64,000 bases of DNA from Mucilaginibacter sp. PAMC 26640. GTDB lineage: Bacteria > Bacteroidota > Bacteroidia > Sphingobacteriales > Sphingobacteriaceae. The DNA is taken from the NCBI GenBank assembly GCA_001596135.1, contig CP014773.1:1612001-1676000 (forward strand), read 5' to 3'. Shown piece by piece: positions 58,999 to 64,000 of this stretch (its first letter is position 1; each line of letters starts with the position of its first letter). The notes below the pieces were generated by a model that saw only the letters and a list, made by a program, of their open reading frames with translations, did no database searches and was not told the DNA's origin. Made by a program: the position numbers and the translations under genes.

Positions 58999-59994
58999 CT
59001 ACTCCGCCATCCAAACCGCATCAACAAACCAGCCTTTACTATCCAGTAATTGATTAAGCGGCTTAAACCCGGTTGCCTTAGCCATCTTACTTACCTGGTC
59101 CAACGTATACTTCTGCGAGATCTCCATGTAAATGTATTCGTCTTTAGCAAAGCTGATATTGTCGGCACCATTTATTTTAACCTGCTGATCTTGCAGGCTT
59201 ACCAAATAGCTTCGGCAAGCGCCGCTTTCCGGGTCATACATTGCATAATGGTCAAATTGCTCAGTATCGAAATCTGCATTGAGCTCCCGGTTAATGCGCT
59301 CCAATAAGTTAAGGTTGAAGCGTTTGGTAATGCCTTCTTTATCGTTATAAGCTGCCAGTACCGTTTTCGGGTTCTTTTTCAAGTCGACACCAATCAGCAC
59401 CATATCACCGGGGGAGAGGTGGTCGCGCAGTATTTTACAGAAATCTTCGGCCTCTGCCACAGGCATATTGCCAATATTAGAGCCAAGGAACATCACCACT
59501 TTGCGCTTATCAGAAATAGCAGCGGCTTTTTTCAGCATATCAAAGTATTCGCCCTGCAAGCCGGTTATTTTGATACCCGGCAAAGTAACCGGCAACGTGA
59601 TGTTAAGATAAGAGATCACATTGCCCGAAATATCTATCGGAAGGTAGGTAAAATCAGCTTTTTGATCTATCAGGTTTTTAAGCAAATGAGAAGATTTTGT
59701 GGCATCACCTGCACCAAGTTCTATCAAATCAAAACCATCACCAGCGGCAATCAAAGCATTGGCCAATTCCGCGGTTTTTTGAGTGAAAATCTCCATCTCG
59801 CAGTTTGTAGGGTAATACTCGTCACAGTTCATCAGGTCCTGGAAAAGTTTATCACCCTGTGCATCGTAAAAATATTTCGATTCCAGGCGCTTTGGTACAG
59901 ACAGCAGGCCCGCCAAAATATCATTGTGAAATTGCTTGTCTATTACTTCATTTTGTTTAGCGGCCGATTGTTGGCAGGTGGTAGTGTTTTCCAT
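58999..59994 (-). CDS. egtD: L-histidine N-alpha-methyltransferase (ergothioneine)
   Basis: 331 residues. It transfers three methyl groups from SAM to histidine to give hercynine, the first step of ergothioneine synthesis. Family marks: VPKRLESKYFYDAQGDKLF, CDEYYPTNCE, the SAM loop ELGAGDATKS (92-101), FLGSNIGNM and DMVLIGVDLKK. The C-terminal domain keeps the histidine-binding region (ISFAKDEYIYMEISQKYT). It is the last gene of the run and starts 21 bases after egtB stops. Downstream, 58720-58998 holds nothing that I can assign. Confidence 0.93.
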   Translation of the reverse strand: MENTTTCQQSAAKQNEVIDKQFHNDILAGLLSVPKRLESKYFYDAQGDKLFQDLMNCDEYYPTNCEMEIFTQKTAELANALIAAGDGFDLIELGAGDATKSSHLLKNLIDQKADFTYLPIDISGNVISYLNITLPVTLPGIKITGLQGEYFDMLKKAAAISDKRKVVMFLGSNIGNMPVAEAEDFCKILRDHLSPGDMVLIGVDLKKNPKTVLAAYNDKEGITKRFNLNLLERINRELNADFDTEQFDHYAMYDPESGACRSYLVSLQDQQVKINGADNISFAKDEYIYMEISQKYTLDQVSKMAKATGFKPLNQLLDSKGWFVDAVWMAE

Positions 59995-60015
59995 ATGGAT
60001 TAAATAGTGATCGTC

Positions 60016-61170
60016 TTATTTAGCAAGACGTATGCCAGTAAATTGCCAGCGTAACTCCGGCTGAAAAAAGTTTCGGTAAGTAATTCGGCTATGGTCCGGA
60101 GAGGTCACTTCAGAAGCTCCCCGGAGCACCTTTTGCCCCACCATGAATTTGCCGTTATATTCGCCAATAGCACCCGGTGCTTTGGCAAAACCAGGGTAAG
60201 GTAGGTAGCTGCTTTCTGTCCATTCCCAGCGATTGCCCCAGGCAAATTGTGTTGCCGCTACTTCCCATTCAAATTCGGTTGGCAATCTCATACCTTTCCA
60301 AGAGGCATAAGCATAGGCTTCATAATAGTTAATGTGGCACAATTCTTCATGCATTACCAGTGGCTCCAGGCCATGGTAATTGTAGTACTGCCATGCGCCA
60401 TCTATCTGGTGCCAGTACATAGGGGCCTCTATTTTATTGGTATTTACCCAATCCCATCCGGCGGCGTGCCAATGGCGGAAATCGTGATAACCACCTGCGT
60501 TAATAAATTCCAAATATTCGGCATTGGTAACCAGTGCCGAGCTGATCTCAAAGGCGTTCAAATATACCTTATGACGATTCAGCTCGTTATCAAAGGCGAA
60601 GCCTTGCCCTTCAAAACCGACCTCGTAAACACCTTCTTCAATTTTAACAAACGCTTTGTCCGCAGGAACTATGGCCCTGGGTTTAACATAATTTTTTGAA
60701 TAGGCAGGAAACAGCGGGTTGTTGCCAAGGATGTATTTGATATCTGTCAGCAGTAGTTCCTGGTGTTGCTCTTCGTGGTGAAAGCCCAAAATAAGGAGTT
60801 CTTCCACGTCGTTACTTATGTTGCCACAAGCGATAAAACTCTGCATCGCATCGTCCACGTATTTGCGATACAGCTGAATGTCGATCACCGTAGGGCGGCT
60901 TAAATTACCCCTGTCCGTACGGATAACCCGGTTGCCTACCGTTTCATAATAACTATTGAACACATAATTGTAGTTGGCATCATATTCCTGATACCCCATA
61001 AAATAGGGTTTCAAAATAAAAGTTTCGAAGAACCAGGTAGTATGGCCGATATGCCACTTAGGCGGACTTACATCGCCCACAGGCTGCACTACATAATCTT
61101 CGGTTTGTAAGGGGGCGCAGATCGCTTCGGTGCGTCGGCGTACTTTTAAATAACAGTCAGCTAAATCCAT
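60016..61170 (-). CDS. egtB: Ergothioneine sulfoxide synthase
   Basis: 384 residues with the two-part build of EgtB. A DinB-like N-terminal domain carries the iron site: H43 in WHIGHTTWFFE plus H132 and H136 in HHEEQHQE (HX3HXE, E138). The C-terminal sulfatase-modifying-factor-type C-lectin domain follows (EVGFEGQGFAFDNELNRHKV, EWEWAATQ-like FEWEVAATQFAWGN). It joins a sulfur donor to hercynine through an O2-dependent reaction. FNSYYETVG and RGNLSRPT resemble the substrate-arginine region of known enzymes. No EgtA, EgtC or EgtE gene is nearby, so the sulfur donor and C-S lyase are unknown. The ATG lies five bases after the transporter gene. Confidence 0.92.
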   Translation of the reverse strand: MDLADCYLKVRRRTEAICAPLQTEDYVVQPVGDVSPPKWHIGHTTWFFETFILKPYFMGYQEYDANYNYVFNSYYETVGNRVIRTDRGNLSRPTVIDIQLYRKYVDDAMQSFIACGNISNDVEELLILGFHHEEQHQELLLTDIKYILGNNPLFPAYSKNYVKPRAIVPADKAFVKIEEGVYEVGFEGQGFAFDNELNRHKVYLNAFEISSALVTNAEYLEFINAGGYHDFRHWHAAGWDWVNTNKIEAPMYWHQIDGAWQYYNYHGLEPLVMHEELCHINYYEAYAYASWKGMRLPTEFEWEVAATQFAWGNRWEWTESSYLPYPGFAKAPGAIGEYNGKFMVGQKVLRGASEVTSPDHSRITYRNFFQPELRWQFTGIRLAK

Positions 61171-61175
61171 TGGTA

Positions 61176-62747
61176 TTATTTGCTATCCAAATATCGTTTG
61201 AGGTTAGAAATTGTTTTAACATTCAAATCTTTTGCCTGTTGCTGCCGCATCATTAAAGCGTAGGCGTTGTTGAAACCGATTGGCTTGAGCCATTTAAGCT
61301 GATAGCGCTTTTCAAATTCGCGGGCTACATAATTGTAGGTGCTATCTTTACTTACCTGTAGCTGGCTCACCGTTTTTGAGGATGCCTGCAGAATAGCAAG
61401 CAGGCCTGTGCCGGTGTACTCCGGGTAAAAATCTACCTGGTCGTTGGTTAAGGCATCAAAAACTATCTTGGTGCCCCCTAGGCCGGTTTTGGTAGCTACA
61501 TCATAGTTGGTGTAGCCTTTTATCAGCATGCTGTATATGCTGGCCAAAATGTATTGTTCGCCAAAAATTTTTGAACCGATGCGCACCACGCCGCCGCTTG
61601 CCGTTTTTGCAGGGCGAAAAAGATTTTTTGAAACCAGAAAGTCTTTAGCAACCCGTTCCGGGGATTGGTGCAGGTAGTCGGTTCTGTAATTCAACTCCGT
61701 CATAATGGAGTCGTTGATATGGCCGGCTAACAGATTGAGTGTTTTTTCAAGTTCAGGGAATTTTCTTAAAGCATCATCGCGAACAACGGGTGCGGCATAA
61801 TATGGCGGGAAGATCTTTTTATCATCCTCCAGCACCACCAAATTGTAAGCCTTTAAACGCCCGTCGGTAGAGTAGCCGCTGATCACGTCCAGTTCCTTTT
61901 CTTGCGCTGCTTTGTACATCACTGCGTCGCTAATCACAATGGTATGGATCTTTAAGCCATATTCGTTTTGCAGGCCCAAATTGCCATCTTGCCTACCCAT
62001 AAACTCGGGCGTGAAGCCTGCCGTTAATTTACTGCCATAAGCGGAAGGGATAAAGTAGAGGCAGGAGAGTATGACCAACATCACCGGCGCTACCTTTACC
62101 GCCCCTTTTATCTTTTTAAAATTCAGCTTTTGCACCAGTGAGAGCAGAAAATCGAAAATTATAGCCAGCAATGCTGCCGGGATGGCCCCCGCAAGGATCA
62201 TATTGGTGTTATTAAGCGAGATGCCGCCGAAAATGAATTCCCCTAAGCCGCCAGCTGCAATATAAGAGGCTAAAGTGGCCACACCAACATTGATCACCGT
62301 TGCCGTGCGGATACCTGCCAGAATCACCGGCATGGCTAAAGGTAGTTCCACTTTAAACAGTATCTGCCATTTGCTCATCCCCATAGCCATTGCCGCCTCT
62401 TTTACGGTGCCGTCCACGCCGGTTATACCGGTATAGGTATTGCGGATAATGGGCAATAGCGCATAAAGCAGCAATGCCACAATAGCGGGTTTGGCGCCAA
62501 TGCCTAACAGCGGAATCATAAAGCCGAGCAATGCAATACTTGGGATGGTTTGTAATATTCCTGCAATACCCAGCACCAGCCCCGAGATGCTTTTTTTCCG
62601 GGTAATATAAATGCCTAATGGCAGGCCTATGAGCACCGCGATAAATAGCGAAATAAAGGTAAGCCCAATGTGTTGCAGGGTTTGTATGCCCAGTTTATCG
62701 GCCTGCTGACTCATAAAACTCCATAAGGTTTGCTGTTGCTCATTCAT
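61176..62747 (-). CDS. ABC transporter permease fused to a circularly permuted substrate-binding domain (EgtU/OpuC-like)
   Basis: 523 residues from ATG 62747, overlapping the ATPase stop by eight bases. Residues 25-210 are a MetI-type permease (LGIAGILQTIPSIALLGFMI; EAAMAMGMSKWQILFKVELP is the coupling EAA loop; VATLASYIAAGGLGEFIF). A further helix (220-236) leads into the binding domain. There the order is unusual: the piece LTAGFTPEFMGRQDGNLGLQ, GYSTDGRLKAY and FPPYYAAPVV (241-375), which in OpuCC and pneumococcal EgtU comes last, is here first. The piece VRIGSKIFGEQYI, TGLGGTKIVFDAL, FYPEYTGTGLL and GFNNAYALMM (388-520), normally first, ends the protein. The fold should be intact but permuted. 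Ergothioneine is the likely substrate from gene context; betaine-type osmolytes remain possible. Confidence 0.88.
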   Translation of the reverse strand: MNEQQQTLWSFMSQQADKLGIQTLQHIGLTFISLFIAVLIGLPLGIYITRKKSISGLVLGIAGILQTIPSIALLGFMIPLLGIGAKPAIVALLLYALLPIIRNTYTGITGVDGTVKEAAMAMGMSKWQILFKVELPLAMPVILAGIRTATVINVGVATLASYIAAGGLGEFIFGGISLNNTNMILAGAIPAALLAIIFDFLLSLVQKLNFKKIKGAVKVAPVMLVILSCLYFIPSAYGSKLTAGFTPEFMGRQDGNLGLQNEYGLKIHTIVISDAVMYKAAQEKELDVISGYSTDGRLKAYNLVVLEDDKKIFPPYYAAPVVRDDALRKFPELEKTLNLLAGHINDSIMTELNYRTDYLHQSPERVAKDFLVSKNLFRPAKTASGGVVRIGSKIFGEQYILASIYSMLIKGYTNYDVATKTGLGGTKIVFDALTNDQVDFYPEYTGTGLLAILQASSKTVSQLQVSKDSTYNYVAREFEKRYQLKWLKPIGFNNAYALMMRQQQAKDLNVKTISNLKRYLDSK

Positions 62748-63705
62748 GGGGTTGCAGAGTTTTATATTTGGAATATGCCGCCATAACCTGCTCAAAAGTT
62801 ACGGTTTTAAAGGCTTTGGTTTGTTGATTGAAGATATTGAGATTTTCGCCCTGAATAAACTTGAACTGCTCAAAGGCCGACCAGATATCCGCATCGGCAG
62901 ATAATGAAGACGGGTTTGTTTTGCGATCTACTTGCGGCAGGTATTCCCACAGGTCATACACCCTGATCGCTTTCAGCTCCAGTTGAAGGCGCTGCTCTTT
63001 TAAAAAGCTGCTGACAAAATCATTTGCGGGTTTGAACAACAGATCGGCAGGCGTGCCTATCTGTACAATTTTACCCTTATCCATCAGCGCAACCCGGTCG
63101 GCCAGTTCAAACGCTTCCTGCACATCGTGCGTAACCATGATGATGGTTTTTCGCTTCAATTCGTCCAACGCCTTAAATTCCTTATGAATACTGGTACGGG
63201 TAACGTTATCTAAGGCGCCAAAGGGCTCGTCCATCAACAGTACCGGCGGGTCTGCTACCAGCGCGCGGGCCAGGCCAATTCGTTGCTGCTGGCCGCCGCT
63301 TAGTTCGTTTGGGTAAACATCTAAATATTGTTTATCCAAATGGAGTTTTTGTAATAGTTCTAAACTCCGCTTTTGTGTTTTCCCTTTATCCCATTTAAGC
63401 AACCCCGGCACTATAGCAATGTTTTCTGCAACGGTATAGTGGGGGAAGAGGCCGTTATTTTGCAAAACATAGCCAATGCCCCGGCGTAATGTCTCGGGCG
63501 ACTGCTCTAAAATGTTTTGCCCACCAATGGCAATCGTTCCACTGTCAGGCTCTATGAGCCGGTTCAGCATTTTAAGGGTGGTGGTTTTTCCGCATCCGCT
63601 GGTACCCAGCAAAACCAGGGTTTCGCCTTCGGCTACTTCAAAAGAAATGTCATCTACCGCTTTTGTTGTATTGAATATTTTTACGAGATGCTCAACTTTG
63701 ATCAT
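62740..63705 (-). CDS. ABC transporter ATP-binding protein (EgtV/OpuCA-like)
   Basis: 321 residues from ATG 63705. Walker A LLGTSGCGKTT (32-42), Q loop YVLQNNGLFPHYT, signature LSGGQQQR (135-142), Walker B VLLMDEPFGALD (155-166) and the switch His in VTHDVQEA. It is most similar to the quaternary-amine/osmoprotectant importer ATPases. The ~80 C-terminal residues (ELKAIRVYDLWEYLPQ, FKTVTFEQVMAAYSKYK) do not look like the tandem CBS domains of osmosensing OpuA/OpuCA. It overlaps the permease gene by eight bases and lies eight bases after the disulfide oxidoreductase gene. Confidence 0.9.
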   Translation of the reverse strand: MIKVEHLVKIFNTTKAVDDISFEVAEGETLVLLGTSGCGKTTTLKMLNRLIEPDSGTIAIGGQNILEQSPETLRRGIGYVLQNNGLFPHYTVAENIAIVPGLLKWDKGKTQKRSLELLQKLHLDKQYLDVYPNELSGGQQQRIGLARALVADPPVLLMDEPFGALDNVTRTSIHKEFKALDELKRKTIIMVTHDVQEAFELADRVALMDKGKIVQIGTPADLLFKPANDFVSSFLKEQRLQLELKAIRVYDLWEYLPQVDRKTNPSSLSADADIWSAFEQFKFIQGENLNIFNQQTKAFKTVTFEQVMAAYSKYKTLQPHE

Positions 63706-63713
63706 ACATTTGC

Positions 63714-64000
63714 TTATGCCTCCAGCGCCATAAATAGGTTGTTTAATGATTCTGAATAAGTAGGATGGGCAAAAACACAATAACGTATGCGATCATAAGT
63801 AATGCCACCCTCCATAGCCATTTGCAGCACCGACATGATCTCGCCGCCTTCGGTCCCCACAATAGCTACACCCAATATTTCTTTGGTATCGGCATTAACT
63901 ATCGCTTTCATTAAGCCTCGGGTATCGCCGGTTTCCAGCGCCCTCGCCACATGCGACATTTCTAAACGTGCTACTTTTATGTTTAGCCCCTGCTTTATTG
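63714..64000 (-). CDS. Partial NAD(P)/FAD disulfide oxidoreductase (dimerisation domain)
   Basis: The last ~95 residues of a gene that begins beyond the window. The frame is open to base 64000 and reads IKQGLNIKVARLEMSHVARA, then LETGDTRGLMKAIVN, EILGVAIVGTEGGEIM and VFAHPTYSESLN. This is the Pyr_redox dimerisation domain of the glutathione-reductase/lipoamide-dehydrogenase/mercuric-reductase family; HPTYSE is the active-site His-Glu pair. The redox Cys pair and the substrate lie outside the window. The stop is eight bases before the ABC ATPase ATG, so it heads the ergothioneine-transport unit. Confidence 0.88.
   Translation of the reverse strand, partial: IKQGLNIKVARLEMSHVARALETGDTRGLMKAIVNADTKEILGVAIVGTEGGEIMSVLQMAMEGGITYDRIRYCVFAHPTYSESLNNLFMALEA

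Overview
The window reads as a stretch of core chromosome from a member of the Bacteroidota, most likely family Sphingobacteriaceae and close to Mucilaginibacter or Pedobacter. This is inferred from TAnnTTTG-type -7 promoter boxes, almost no Shine-Dalgarno sequences, a TonB-dependent receptor with a carboxypeptidase-regulatory-like N-terminus, lineage-typical families (HYC_CC_PP, DUF3347, DUF3857, DUF1501/DUF1800) and intergenic repeats made of short repeated words. No rRNA, tRNA, CRISPR array, prophage or insertion sequence was seen. Both ends cut through genes.

Layout. 1-6733, mostly plus strand: a partial DinB-like gene, a secreted FAD oxidoreductase, csaA-tadA, a superoxide dismutase, an MDR-type oxidoreductase and glnS. 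6812-11249, minus strand: a PIN-type toxin-antitoxin pair that runs by start/stop overlap into a five-gene copper-handling set (DUF3347, HYC_CC_PP, a secreted heavy-metal-associated domain, two outer-membrane proteins). 11286-18268: LMW phosphatase, S1/P1 nuclease, lipoprotein, fumC, TPR protein, serine hydrolase, YbaB and a UPF0173 hydrolase. 18276-25020: a tiny MXKDX-type peptide, glgA-glgC, a Uma2 protein and polA. 25168-32203: tag, two VOC proteins flanking the tail of a lost gene, an alkyltransferase-like protein with trmB, a YtxH/holin-like stress set and an AI-2E family exporter. 32280-33929: a sigma-54 activator followed by a stand-alone histidine-kinase dimerisation domain. 34123-39287: a B12-binding subunit with an enoyl-CoA hydratase, then a siderophore receptor with its PepSY partner. 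39381-48687: ruvC, aat, two DUF3857 proteins, DUF1800/DUF1501 and hisS. 48884-58719: OmpA-like lipoprotein, a barrel/two-component operon, ApbE, prfA, lpxH, a DUF922 protease with an SPFH protein, and a small membrane protein.

The most unusual region is the right end (58999-64000). A NAD(P)H-disulfide oxidoreductase, an ABC ATPase, a permease fused to a substrate-binding domain, EgtB and EgtD lie on one strand with gaps of 8, -8, 5 and 21 bases. This couples ergothioneine synthesis to a transporter resembling the EgtUV ergothioneine importer. Within the fusion protein the two halves of the substrate-binding domain are in swapped order: a circular permutation that can be read directly from the family motifs.

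Second-tier signals are the lone HisKA-like domain (32280-32495), the toxin-antitoxin pair wired into copper genes, a recurrent arrangement in which a TAnnTTTG box ends 4-10 bases before the ATG (apparently leaderless mRNAs), and several word-repeat/inverted-repeat intergenic elements.
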